Source of the DNA: Eustoma russellianum
Taxonomy: Eukaryota; Streptophyta; Magnoliopsida; Gentianales; Gentianaceae
Reading direction: 5' to 3'
DNA length: 64,000 nucleotides
Assembly (NCBI GenBank): GCA_036186865.1
Contig: AP025071.1
Location: 15,404,036-15,468,035 of the forward strand
A program made the translations under genes and the position numbers. The notes beneath the pieces were generated by a model. The model made no database searches and had not been told where the DNA came from. It saw only the letters and a program-made list of their open reading frames with translations. This document shows positions 35,870 through 48,000 of the stretch, piece after piece (position 1 is the stretch's first letter; each line of letters begins with the position of its first letter).

Positions 35870-36497
35870 GAATATAAAAACCAAGAAATCAAAAGCGCTT
35901 CCATATAGCAATCTCATATATAGATTGCTTCAAACAGCTAATGTGGAGTTGAATGATGAATTCACGGATCAAATTACCAACAAAGACTACTACACAAAAG
36001 CCAAGACTCAACAAATCCACAAATCCCGAAAAGAGACACAAAAACGGGGTGGTCAACCGGAACAAGACAAAGACGAGCCTGAAGATCCTATCCCTCCACT
36101 ATCCCCTACCGAACCTCCCATGGAACCCTCTTCTCATCCTTCACCACAACCGCCTCCACAACCAAGCTCCACTTCCAAAAAGGACAAAGGAAAAGCCCCT
36201 ATGGAAGAAGGTAGTACGTCAGATGAGGAGTTCGATGCGGAGGCCGAAATTAACGACCTTCGTCATACACTTGGTCAATGGGGGGAAGACTTGGCCACGG
36301 AAGCAGTCCGTATTGATGATCTCCAAAAAGAATATAAAAACCTTCAGGACCGTGTCAACACCATTGAAACGAAGGTTAACACTCAAGTCACGGCACTGCA
36401 AACGGAGTTGGATGTTCAGAAAACGAAATATCAAAAGTTGAAAACCAAGCTCAAGGCAGCTCTCTCCGGATTGTGTTTGTCTTCCGATGAAGAGTAG
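35870..36497 (+). pseudogene. SIRE env-like ORF, C-terminal fragment
   Basis: An open frame of about 200 residues with LIYRLLQTANVELNDEF, a Pro-rich stretch (PPLSPTEPPMEPSSHPSPQP), KDKGKAPMEEGSTSDEEFDA, and a C-terminal coiled coil (RIDDLQKEYKNLQDRVNTIE) ending at TAG 36497. The position between pol and the 3' LTR and this composition fit the env-like ORF of SIRE elements. No transmembrane segment is in the remaining part. The start seen in the frame (35841) lies in foreign tandem-repeat DNA and is not genuine. Confidence 0.6.
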
Positions 36498-37165
36498 TTT
36501 TTATGATTTCCCATTCCCTCGTAGCTATAGAGTACTTTTGCAAGTTTGGGTTTACCTATGTATCTCAAAACTTGTTATTTCTTAATCATATTTATCCTTT
36601 ATTTCGTGCATCTCATTTTTTTTATGCTTTCAAAAAGGGGGAGAAGTACAAGTACTTGGTTTAGTTTGGCATGTACTTGGTTTAGTTTGGTTTAGTTGGC
36701 ATGGTTAGTCATTGGCATGATTGTTTGGGCATTGGCTTTGGCATGATTTGGTTTTTGCCATGTTGGTTGGACATTGCATGATTTGGTTTTGACATGTTGG
36801 CATGGTATAGTTTGGTTAAGCATAGGTATCTTAATGTCTCATCTTGATATGATATTGGTGTTTTTGCATCACATAGCTTAGCTTGAGAAGTTAAATTTGG
36901 TATAGCATGATATGAAGTTTCTTGATATGCTTTACATATTGAAATGATGCAAATGTGAAACTTGATGCATATGTTAAGGGGGAGCATTTTGGTATTGATA
37001 TCACATCTTGGGTAGATTGCATGTAGAAAAGAAATTTTTGATGTGTTCATAGGATGAGGGAGCATGAACTAAGGGGGAGTTGTAAAATATCAAGTTTAGT
37101 TGAAAATGTATCATGTAAAAACATCTTTTGAATCATGGTTTTGAAATCATCAAAAAGGGGGAGAT
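36498..37165 (+). other. Copia-4 3' untranslated region and polypurine tract
   Basis: Many GGTTTAG/GGCATG-type repeats (36655-36800), then AAAAAGGGGGAGAT (37152-37165), the polypurine tract, adjacent to the LTR. GGGGGAG is also seen at 36638, 36970 and 37075. Confidence 0.7.
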
Positions 37166-38322
37166 TGTTAAGTTATAAATTGTTTTAATGATGAAAAGAT
37201 GTTTCAAATGAGTTAAATTTGTGTTTGATACTTGATGCAAGATGAGAAAATCACACTATGTCAAAAATGGTTGAGATTGGAACTCACTGTCCAACATCGA
37301 TCTCTCAGGCTAGGGACATCGATCGATCGATGTCAGGCAGTGTCAAAAACTGCAATGTTCTGGAGGACATCGATCTCTCCCCCCAGGCACTTCGATCGAT
37401 CGATGTCCCCCAGAATTCAAAATTTTATGAACGTTGGAACAAAATCCAAGGGAGATTCATGGTATTTTCTCTTTCCAATCTTGCTCAAATTTCTTGTGGA
37501 CTTTAACCCAACATACTACATGCTTCCTTGACTATTGTATACATGTCTAAGCAATCCTAAGTTGGCTATTGAAGATCAAATCACTCCATAGGGTGGCTAA
37601 AAACTATTTGAACATTGTCTTGACATTTTTGAAGATGAAGACTTGGTGGAGAGCCTCAAAAACGTGGTGAACTTCATCTATAAATAGAAGAGGCTTGGAT
37701 GAGACAAACACACACTTTCAACATCATCAAGCTTCATCTTTCATTGTTGTATAGTTCTCTCATACTTGTAAATTTTCTTAAAGCTTGTTTAGCTTTTCTT
37801 TGCTCTTCATTGTTGTATATTGAGAGAAAGAGAGTCAAGCACAAGAGGAACCATAAATATTTGATCTCTTGCTTGTGCTTAGACTAGTGAGAAAGTGTGA
37901 ACCTTACTATATTTCTTCAACCTACTGTGAAAAGTTCTTGAGGGAACTTTGTTGAAGTTGTGAGGTAGCAAGAAGTTGTTCTTGCTAAGAGCTGTAGTTG
38001 CTGTAGTTGCACAAGAGTATTTTGTGCAAGAAGTTGCTGTTGTTGGTGCTTACACTAAGGTGTTAGTGTAAGTGTTGCTGTGGTTGTTCTTATTGTCCTT
38101 AATAAGAAGAGTAGTTGTTGAAAATCCACTTTGGCAACAAAGTGGAGTAGAATCATTTACGATTCGAACCACTCTATATCCGGTGTACTCATTCATTACT
38201 TCTCATCTTCCATTCTTGCTCTGATTTTGAATATCTTTTTGAGTTGAGTCGCACAAGAAAAATTCCGTAAAAAAGCCAAACACTCTATTCACCCCCCTCT
38301 AGAGTGTATTTCGGACCTAACA
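37166..38322 (+). repeat. Copia-4 3' LTR
   Basis: TGTTAAGTTATAAATTG to GGACCTAACA, 1157 bp. TATAAATA at 37679-37686 is the likely promoter. GATC-palindrome modules lie at 37293-37408 (GACATCGATCGATCGATGTC and CATCGATCTCTC). Confidence 0.85.
37293..37408. repeat. GATC-palindrome modules in Copia-4 LTR
   Basis: Two ATCGATCGAT-centred palindromes, each paired with a CATCGATCTCTC module, in 115 bp. The same two module types occur in Copia-1 and Copia-3 LTRs. Confidence 0.8.
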
Positions 38323-38911
38323 CGACCAACCTAGGTCAGCTCCTGTGTAAGCAGTGCTGCGATGTAGTCACCCAGTCAGGTCTGGGTCTGTATCCTCATC
38401 AGATGCCCTTTGACGATAGTCAGGTCGGCACTTTCATCTAGAGGGGTCAGTTGAGCCCCATCCCGTTGTGCAGCCTCGACCGCGGGTTATAAAACTCTCG
38501 TAAATAACCCAAATCAATTAAGTACTCAATCACATTGGAGAGTTGTCTGTAGTCCTCCGAATCATGGCCAATGTCGTGGTAAAAGGTGTAGTACACCCGA
38601 GGATTTCTTTTAGCCGTTGGCCATGTCATGGGTGGATGGCTATTTGCCAATCCTTCTTCTTCCATGACGGCCTCGTAGCTCCTCGTAGGTGAACCCAGCT
38701 GCTGAACTTGAGGGTTCTTCTTGGCCTTCAAGCCCTGCTCTGATAGGAGTCGAGGTGTACATTCACGTCTTCAGGGGTGGAAGTATTCATGCCCCCACGG
38801 TGAACGTCTTTTTCCATCTTAAGAATATGGGGTGTGAATTGTTTTCTTAGAAGGATATGTATGGGAGTTTTAGAAGAGTCAGAGGTTCAAAGCCCTTCCT
38901 CTAGCTCCTCT
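38323..38911 (-). pseudogene. Tat gag fragment next to the 5' LTR
   Basis: A minus-strand frame (38731-38447) holds the block typical of gypsy Tat gag C-termini: TFYHDIGHDSEDYRQL followed by a YLIDLGYLREF segment (usual 'LI..GyL..F'). Where the family normally has Cys residues of the zinc finger, this copy has Tyr (YYTFY, EDY), so metal binding is probably lost. The rest of gag and all of pol are absent. It lies where gag should lie if the right LTR is the 5' LTR, which fixes the element's orientation. Confidence 0.65.
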
Positions 38912-40535
38912 TGACAAAGTCGGATCTTCATGAAGGGATCAGGGATGATCAGTGAGGTAACACCGTTGACGCCTCGTTAGACCGCCGAGGTGGTCTTCCC
39001 TTGGAACCTACAAAGGAAGGACGTCGTTAGAGGCTTAAGGCTACTACCCTAGGAAAAAACCTCCGACGATCAAGTCAGTGGTGGACATGGTTATATGAAT
39101 GTATGTTTGAAGTAGAAGTTGAAGCAACCTGGTTAGATTTTTTCCTAGGTAGAAGGTGGATGTTTTTTTACTAGGAATGGCTCAGAGTAACTAGGTGTCT
39201 TAGCTTCGCTTGCCCTCCCCCCTGCTGAGGGGGGGTCCTTTTTATATACGCTTGAGTGAGCTGTGCATGGTAAGAGTCGTGGGGTGACACCTGGCTGCCT
39301 TGCTAGCAGTTTTTGCCTACATGGTGGCCGCGTGGCGCCACATGTCATGATGCATGTCTAAGGTAGCTGGCTAGCAGATGTCTGCTTAAGCATGTATAGT
39401 TGAGCTGAGGTGTTCTTTGAGCAGTGCAGCCAAAGAGACAACGCGAGGGTAACACTGCTTGAACTGGTCTGCATCCTCTGTCGAGATGAGCTGAAGGGCG
39501 CTGCCTGTGATCGCCTGGCCGAGCTAAATTGAGGTGAGCTTATAATGGCATGCTGATCTAGAGACTGACCATCAGGCCAAGCTGAGCCGACAGGGGTCTA
39601 CTGAGTATGGGTGTACATGGTTCGGTCCGGTCGGTTTTTAGGCATATTACAAACCGAACCATTTGTAAGAGCTTGGAATTGGTAAAACCAAAACTAGACC
39701 GAAATCGGTCAATAAACTGTTTGACCGATCCGGTTTGGTTTGGTTTGGTTTCGATTTTTTTCGGTTTATTTAATTGAACACAATCTTGAGCCCAAAAATC
39801 TAAAAATTACGAACCAAACAGACAATAGATAAATTACAAGAAAACTAAATAAATTATAATATGTATATATATAATACATTTTATATATTTTAAAAATATA
39901 TATATTAAAAAATATATATTTTATAAACACTGTCCTTGTCAAATTTTATAAAATAATATATTTTATATATTTTATAATATATCCTATATATTTTATAAAA
40001 TACTATATTTTACATATTTATAAAATATATATGTTATAAAATATATATTATAAAATATATATATTTTATAGAAACGGTCCGGTCTAGTTTTTACGGTTCG
40101 CAATTTCCAAAACCAAAAACCGGACCGTATGAAACAGTTTGGTTTTCAAAATTTTTAAAACCGACTGTTAAACCGCAGTTCGGTTTTTCTTGGTTTGGTT
40201 CTGTGATTTGGTCTGGTTTGTAAAAAATTTGTTCGCCCCTACTGCTGAGATAGTTTGCCCCCTGGACCGAGCAGGAGTATAGCTGAGCAGGCTGAGGTGA
40301 AAGACCTACGCTCGTGGCGGAGTCTAGTGACATTGACTGTGGATGGTCGAGGTGAATAGACTTGGATTGCCCCCTGGGTGGGTTTGCCGTGCAGGAGGCA
40401 GCAAAAGCCGCGGGATCTGAACAGACAAGGGCATCTTCGGCCGAGTACATACAAGAGCAAGACGTTGACCAAGCCTCTGTCCTGTTACTCAGCATTGACT
40501 GTGTATACGTCTGCCCGAGTACGTTTGTCTTTACC
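38912..40535 (-). repeat. Tat 5' LTR with hAT insertion
   Basis: The other copy of the Tat LTR, TGACAAAGTCGG to TTTGTCTTTACC, about 980 bp without the hAT element. It keeps uninterrupted versions of both copia target sites (CATGGTGGCC and GAGGGTAAC). No primer-binding site of a known type is visible beside it. Confidence 0.8.
39606..40241. mobile_element. hAT-type non-autonomous element, 636 bp
   Basis: The ends are TATGGGTGTACATGG and inverted GTTCGCCCCTA. The 8-bp flanks are CTACTGAG (39598-39605) and CTGCTGAG (40242-40249); the other Tat LTR has CTGCTGAG once, without the element. The inside has GGTTTGGTTT-type repeats near the ends and a TATATATTTTATA-rich core (39850-40075). Confidence 0.85.
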
Positions 40536-41310
40536 TCTGGTTTCTAAGGAAATCTTGGAGCTGCTGAACATAGGATGCGCACAAGAGCAGGTAAATGAGA
40601 CAAGCATTGTCCTTATCCCAAATTGCACAAACACCTCTTATATTTTACAATATAGGCCAATAAACCTTTGTAAGATCATATATGGATTGCATATAAGACC
40701 TTGGCTGACAGACTAAAGAATGTTTTGGATGAAAAAATCTCCCCTTTCCAATCCGCCTTCCTCCTCGGGAGATTAATCACTGACAACATTTTTATCGCGC
40801 ATGAGTTGATTAACATTATCAAGAATAAGAAGGCAGGAAGAAAAGATTTGATGTCTATCAAATTAGACATTACAAAAGCCTTATTCATTTGGCCATTTCG
40901 ACGAAGATTGGGTTGGATGACCGTATTATAAAGTTTGTTCGACGGTGGATGAGTTCGGTGGCAAACTCTTTTCAGTTGTAGAAACACGCCTCCTTTGAAG
41001 CCGTTGAGGAGACAAAGGCGAGGAGACCCGCTCTCGAGTTTTGTGGCAAACTCTTTTCAGTTGTAGAAACACGTCTCTTTTGAAGCCGTTGAGGAGACTA
41101 AGGCAAGGAGACCCGCTCTCTCGTTATTCATTCTGTGTGCTGATGCTTTGTCTTTGTTGGTTCAGGAAGCACAAAATTGTGGACTCGTCACAGGGATCAA
41201 GGTGCGCAGGTCTGGGCACACATTTACACACTTTCAATTCGCAGACGATACCCTATTAGTTGGCAAAGGAACAATCAAGGAGGCAACAAATGTGCTGGTG
41301 AAATGATCAT
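40536..41310 (+). pseudogene. LINE-A: core of L1 reverse transcriptase (fragment 4)
   Basis: It resumes the LINE-A RT: EILELLNIG, then IVLIPN, QYRPINLC, SPFQSAFLLGRLITDNIFIA and IKLDITKA, and after a tandem duplication the LILC/GDPLS block and the catalytic FADDTLLVGKG (near 41236). Frames change at least three times. Text ends about 41310 without the thumb, RNase H-like or zinc domain or a poly-A tail, so the 3' end is lost. Confidence 0.8.
40959..41130. repeat. 85-bp tandem duplication in LINE-A RT
   Basis: TGGCAAACTCTTTTCAGTTG starts at 40959 and 41044. The unit covers the GDPLS-type motif, so the RT has this motif twice. Confidence 0.85.
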
Positions 41311-42016
41311 ATTTCTTTATCAATGATATTTTTTCCTCTTCATGCAAAATAACGTTTACTATTCAACTGATAAAATATTCGAACATTTAAATATACGCCC
41401 TTTCTTATTTAACCTTCAACCAAGTGTAATCATGAGGTCGAAAACAATGTTGTTTAAAAAAGACCACTGTTTGTTTATCGAGGTAGCGTGTATAGAAATC
41501 ATTTGGCTAACAAAATAACATGTCGTCTGTTGATCAAAATAAAAGGTAAGGAAATTATTCAACCACCCAAAACATTAACTGGGAAGAAAACCAAGAGATG
41601 AGAAAAAGGAACAAAGAAGATATTATACAAAAGTGCTTTTCCGGGACCTTTAGTGCAACTTGGCATTTGCTAATTCTACGAAGGACATAAAAAGGTTGCC
41701 AAAAAGTCCCCAAAATTTTGTCCTATTACCCCCATTGTAACATCAAAATGGACAAAAATAATAACAGCTAGCATCCACCAGAAGCCAAGAGCCAATGCTT
41801 ATAGCAGTAGTGGACTAAACCTCCTTCATCCAAAATCATGCTACCATTTTTGGAGGTTGTTCCTGCTCCAGAAAAGAATCCGAGACCAGATTTAATCCGT
41901 CCTCGAAAGAAGAGCCGCGCTCTGGGACTAGCCTGCAACGGAAGAAATGGACACAAAATGGGGGTCGAAGGCAACTGCATCGACCAAAGAATACGCGTAT
42001 TCAGTTATCCACACTG
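41311..42016 (-). other. LINE-A edge and 3' UTR of the GT14 gene
   Basis: I see no domain here. The part just below 42017 is the 3' UTR of the glycosyltransferase gene, whose poly(A) signal I cannot place with confidence. Confidence 0.4.
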
Positions 42017-45000
42017 TTAAAGAGCAGTATAGTTGGGAAAAAAGAGCAAGAGGTTATCCAGTGTTTCTGGCATGAATTTCCTTGCAAACAAGTAGCATGG
42101 TCTTTCATTTCCATTCCACAGGCATGGTCGTGACTGAACTTCTTTCTGCAAAAGCAAAGGACATTTTGTAAATAAATGATTATCCTGCATCCGGTCGAAA
42201 GAGTTCGATGTTATGCAAGCTTCAGAAAGGATACATACCTTTGAATCACTTGTAACATGAATACTTTCTGTAATTGACTGCAGGAAAGATCAGACAAATT
42301 AAGCAGTTTTCAAGTCAACAGTCTGAAAAAAGATTCAAGTGGATTAAGATAAAAGTGAAACTGAGATGCAATAGTAGAATCATACTGTAAGGTTTTTCAT
42401 AAGCTGGAATGTGACATCTTGAGCACTGTACGATTTAGGATGCCACTTTCCTTCGGACCAGTCAACATGAGTCACAGACCAATTTGCAATTCCATCTGGA
42501 TCAAGCATCTAATATGCAAGCAAAGAAACATCTGATACCTCACAATAGAAGAACCATATGACGTGCATAATTTAGATTGCAGATGGTCTTACATGGAAAA
42601 ATGTAGGTAAATAGTGTTCATCTGAATAACAATTCTTTCCATCCTGGCCCGGCTGTTCAACAAAGAACATGAGTGTTACTCTTTGATTGGTGGAAAGATC
42701 ATTAGCAACTTCACATGATTGAAATACTTAGAAAATCAAAAGCACAAATTATGCCAGTGAAATAACTAGCATTTGTTGAACAGCAGAGGATTCATCTTTT
42801 GGTAAAAGACAGTGTAGCTTCCATGTCACAGTCGAGAACGATTTGAAGGAAAGTTGATCATCATTGCAGGAATTGGGCATCATTTTGGTCAATGCACCCA
42901 TGCACTCACCACATTACACCAAGAAATCATTTTCCGATTTCTATGTTGAAGCTCAAATATAAAACTCAGATACCGAAGAAGTACATTCAGTTGCATACTT
43001 TGCATGCATGTAACATTATGTGATCAAAGGAACAAATTCCATGATCAGATATCACAAAAGAGATACACTTTGAAGATTACACGCTCAGGCACAATGATCT
43101 GCAGGCACGCACCATATATAACAGACAAGTGGCTCCTACACATCTATGATCCACGTGAACATTGAAAGAGCAAATAAAAAATTGCCAAAAAAATTAATTA
43201 CAAACAAGTACACTGGTCCATACCAAGGTTTTTGAAATTTTTACCATGAGACATGAGAGAGATTTGAATTTTTCAACATACTGAACTAATGGCAAAAACA
43301 TTCCCGATTCTGAGAAAAAGATTTTAAAAAAAAAAATAGAATGGATCCCAGAAGTCATTCTTATAAGCACCAGTAAGGGAAACATTAAGATGGACCGAAT
43401 GCAGATAAGAGCCTAAATGCAAGTGACTTTTACTGCCTACTTTATCATAGCATAGCATGGATTGTTAATTATACCAGAGACTAGAAGAGAGCTGTTACAG
43501 TAGGCAGATATCAGCAGTAAATACAACTCTCTATTACCATGACTAGGAAACTTATCCAAACAAGGAAGGCCAAGCGCAGACAATTATGTTCATTATACAG
43601 GATTCGAACTCCCTGAAATCAGATTGTAACCTTCGTAGCCAAGATAACTTGAACTACCATGAGAAAAATGTGAGATTCTGGTTATTTCCAACAATACAGA
43701 AAGGCCTTTACAATTAATAGATTATAAAGATTAAAAGAAAAGAAAAAACAGAGAAGTGAGAAGATTATATCATAAGTATTCTCTATTCCAGGCCTAATAG
43801 TTTGGATGAGAAAAGTACGCAGTGCCCAGAGATATGATAGGACCAACAAGACTTCAATGTTTGAAGATTCAGGCTATTAATAATGTATATCAACAGAGAA
43901 CAACAAACACAGCAGATTGACTCAATTTAATTAAAAAAATTAGGAATCACTTGAAAGAAAAGCATAAAGAGAAAATGAAATTAGCATTATCGGCTGAATA
44001 TCAACTTTCGAGATCCCTTTGATGCTCCCCAACGGATAGAAAAATCTAACGAATCTTTTTTCCCTCTTTCCTCATCCGCCTTCCATCACCTCATCTGTCC
44101 TTTCTCTCTCCTTCTCCGCCCTCAAAGGTAACTACTCTCCTCCTTACCCAACCCCAAAAACAGCCCTCTCACCGTGATAAGGTTAGAATCACAACCCCAC
44201 CCTCTTCTACAACCACTTTAGCCACTGCAAAAAGCGGTCAAAAACTACATTTCTTCTCTTATCCTCTCCAAAATGACGGGATCTTAACGAACTATGTCAG
44301 ATTGACAACATACAGAACGTTGTTCAAGCTAAATCGGCTTGTACATTACTGCTCAAACCTGGATTCTCACCTAAAACGTCCTCAACTTTAAAATTTGTCC
44401 GATACTGATAATGGGAAGCGATTCTTCTCAATCAACCCAAAATCTGTTGCAGAAAGCAAGCATAAATGGAGATCGATGATGATTGTTGGACAAGTCATGG
44501 GCAAATTCTTCACTATTCATACACATGAAAAACTTTGCCGAAAATCGATAGGCTTCCAAAGGTCGCATAAATGGAGATCGATGATTGTTGGACAAGTCAT
44601 GGGCAAATTCTTCACTATTCATACACATGAAAAACTTTGCCGAAAATCGATAGGCTTCCAAGGGTCTCCTTGAAGTTCAGAGAATGGAGGAAGACTAGTA
44701 ATGCGTTTTTAGAACCACAAGACGATTCTTCTAAGAGGGTAATATCAGAAAATAAGGTACTGGGAAACAAAAAGACCACAAAATCTGACTATAGTCAGCA
44801 GCAAATTCCTGATGGTGACAAAGAGATAGGCTCAGATAATGATTCAAATGGTTGGTCTGATGTCACATCTGAAGACTCAAAAGAGCCAAATTCTGAAACA
44901 GAAAAGGAGTCCAGGAAAATAACTAAGGCAAACCAAAAAGAAGAGGAATTAGACATTAGACTGTGATGAGCACAATGGTAACTTGGTAAAAGGAAGCACC

Positions 45001-48000
45001 AACATACCTGTGATTAACCCCGTTTAGACACAAAGCCTCAACTAGTGCTAACCCAGATTCTCAGAAAACCCCACAAGATAATGTTAGTGAAATACCTAAC
45101 AGCGAGAATGAAGACTTGTCTGGCAAGGATAACCAAACAAATCAGCCCAATTTAGAAGATGTACTGATTGAGGAAGTTCCAAAACCAGTCACCCAATATA
45201 GCAGAAGCAAAAGGATGCCCAGAAAGACTAAAAGCAAAAGATGATAAAGCTACCATGTGAGAACATAAGGGGATTGAACTCCCCTATAAAGCAAAAGGAA
45301 GTGAAAGAAACATACTTAAAAAACAAAAACTGGAGTACACAATTCAAGAAAACATTGGGAATGCCAATTGGTTCTCTTCCAGTTAGATATTTGGGAATAC
45401 CACTAACCACTAGAAAGTTGTCTTACAAAGATTGTGGCCCCTTTTTGGATAAACTTAGCAGTAGGACAAACAGTTGGTCTGCCTCCAAACTCTCATATGG
45501 TGAAGACTTCAACTAATAAACTATGTTCTGATTGCAATTTGCAGATACTAGACTGCTGCCTTTTTCATACACAGGAAAGTTGTTAAAGAGTTTGAAATGA
45601 TTATGAAATCTTTCTAGTGGGATGGTTCCAGAAAGGCCAAGATTAAGTGGAGAACCTGTTACACTCCAAAAGAGGCTGGTGGTTTGGGAATATCTGACCT
45701 CCCAACCATAAAGAATTCATACATAATAAAGAGTATCTGGGACATATGTCAGAAAAACAAAAGCATTCGAGTAAAATAGATACCGTCAATCATCTTAAAA
45801 GGCAATACTCCCAATTCATCAAGGACATTGAAAATGGCATATTCACTTCTTTCTAGCGTGACCCTTGGCATCAATGAGGTCCTCTTGCTACAAACATCCC
45901 AGACGAAGGACGCTAAACATAAGGGTGGAGGTCAAAGCTTCTGAAGTGCTTGAAGAAAATCAATGGAAGCTTCGTTGGAAGAGGATGAGAGCTCCCATGT
46001 CATTCTATTCAATAATGCTTGCCACATCACCCAATTAACTACAGGGGAAGACTGTTGGGTTTAGCTACCTGAGCCAAAGTTTTCAGTTAAAAAACATTGT
46101 TGGAGCAATATCAGAGAATTATACAAGAGTTAACTGGACACATTTGGTCTTGTGCAGGCATCATCTTCTAAGATATGCATTCATACTATGGCTTGCATGT
46201 TAAACGAGAATAAATACACAAGGCAAATTGCTAGATTGGGGTATTAGATTGAAGTATTATTGACACTAACACTCTTGTGTTCAATGTGACAGGTCTCAAA
46301 AGATCATCAGCACTTATTCTTTCAGTATAGCTTTTCGAAACATGTTTGGAAGGCTGTACTTCAGAAACTTCACTGCCAACACCATATTTTGACTTGAGAT
46401 ACAATACTGGACTGGATGAAGGTACGCGCATGATAATCAAAATTCCAAAAGGACTTAATATACTTTGCTTTTGCAGGTACTGTCTACACAATATGAAGGC
46501 AAAGGAATCTAAGATTTTATCAGAAGATAGGAAAAGATGAGCAGAGCACAACCAAAGAGAACATTCAGAGCATCAGGTTCTTTGTTGCATCATGGAATGA
46601 CATAAAGAGAAATAGAACAAACTAGAAGATTTCCTTGAATCCGGGGTTGCCCAAAGATATTCAACTAAAGAAGTCTATTTTGGTTTACATGCTTGTTTTC
46701 TTTGGCTTGACTTCACCTTAATGCCTGTATTTTTGAATATGGTCTATCTGGAATGCATATATCATATGACTGTTAGGTCATAATGTTCACTAACTCCCTA
46801 CCTTGATGACTTTTTTGCACATTCTGTAACTCTATCTTTCTCCATTGTCAGTTGCAGTCCTCTTTTTATTTTCATACACTGGACTAGGCACCTCCTTTTA
46901 CCCATACTGTACTCTGAGCATTAGTATTTTTTTATCTTTGAGCATTAGTCTCCTGGTATTACCAATTATAATGGTACCTTTTTGTAAATTTGTTTCTACT
47001 TAAAAAATGGCATTATCAAGAAAGAAATTTGTTTCTAGCCACGAAATTTAACTTAAAAAAGAAATTGGCATTATCAAAATTGCAAAAGGCATGAAAAAAG
47101 TAATTACATTTATCAAGAAAGAAATTTGTTTCTAGCCACGAAATTTGACTTAAAAAAAGAAATTGGCATTATCAAAATTGCAAAAGGCATGAAAAAAGTA
47201 ATTACATTGCAATAATCTCGGAACTTTGAATAGTACAAACTGTCAGCCATAACAATAAGAGCATGCTTCCTCTTCAATGTGAACCACTGCATAACAAAAC
47301 AAACCAGTCACTAAAGACATAGAAGATACACAAAGAACGCTGCGGCTGACAAGCCTCAAAAGAATATCAGGACATAACCCACCATCAATCCTGCAACCTT
47401 CATACATATAAGAATCAAAAATTAAGAGAAGAAGCTCCATCAGCCCAATATTGTATGTCCTATTTTTCAAATAAAACTAATACCATGTATATGCTCTCCA
47501 TGTTAGAAATACTGCTTCAATTTTTGGGATTGGTTTCCTATCAAGAGCTGTGGAGTATTGTGGGAACATAGGACAACAAAAACCCCATAGTTCAGCTTAA
47601 GGCATTTTTTCCTCTGTGCTTTATCCGTTAACAACTACCACATTCTCCAATATTCCTTTAGAAATACCCACCAAAAAAAAAAAGATGTCACAGTTCATGT
47701 CTAAATTATACCTGTGCACCCTTTCGAAAATCTTTCTTTTCAACTTCCGGTAACATGTGCTCCGAATACCTGCCACTCCCATGTGGGCCAGGATCCTCAA
47801 AGCTGGAAAAAAAATTCAAACGTTCCTGAACTTTTCCAGAAATTGACTTCTATAAATTTTTATGTTTTATTTTAAATTTGCAGACAAAACTACCAGCGAT
47901 CTTAAAAGGACATAACTCTAAAAGCCCACAAACTTACCAGTCCACGAAACTAATATTTGTGTACATCAGATAGTTGTAGATGTAGTCAAAATCGCGCAGT

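Larger units (their letters stand above)
35864..38322 (+). mobile_element. Copia-4: 5'-truncated SIRE-like copia element
   Basis: What remains is the 3' end of an env-like ORF, an untranslated tract, a polypurine tract and one LTR. The LTR end CACCCCCCTCTAGAG...CCTAACA is characteristic of SIRE-type LTRs. The left end is in the Tat tandem repeat, with no LTR, gag or pol, so it is truncated there. A 21-base string at the left junction (35862-35882) is repeated exactly inside the ORF (36322-36342). Confidence 0.8.
11346..40535 (-). mobile_element. Tat-type Ty3/gypsy retrotransposon, minus strand, pol-deleted and nested
   Basis: Two related about 1-kb LTR copies (11346-22209 with insertions; 38912-40535 with one insertion) flank a region with a gag-like fragment on the minus strand next to the right LTR, a 104-bp tandem repeat, and a coiled-coil ORF on the plus strand next to the left LTR. 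An extra ORF antisense to gag plus tandem repeats before the 3' LTR is the layout known for Tat-lineage elements such as Grande and Retand. No protease, integrase or RT is left, so pol is deleted. LINE-A flanks on both sides read on through the same RT, showing that this whole block is one insertion. Outer boundaries are good to within a few bases only. Confidence 0.7.

Noticed and set aside
35841..36497. Host gene encoding a Pro-rich coiled-coil protein
   Set aside because: Its start lies in the Tat tandem repeat, and it is followed by a polypurine tract and LTR; it fits a SIRE env-like ORF fragment better.
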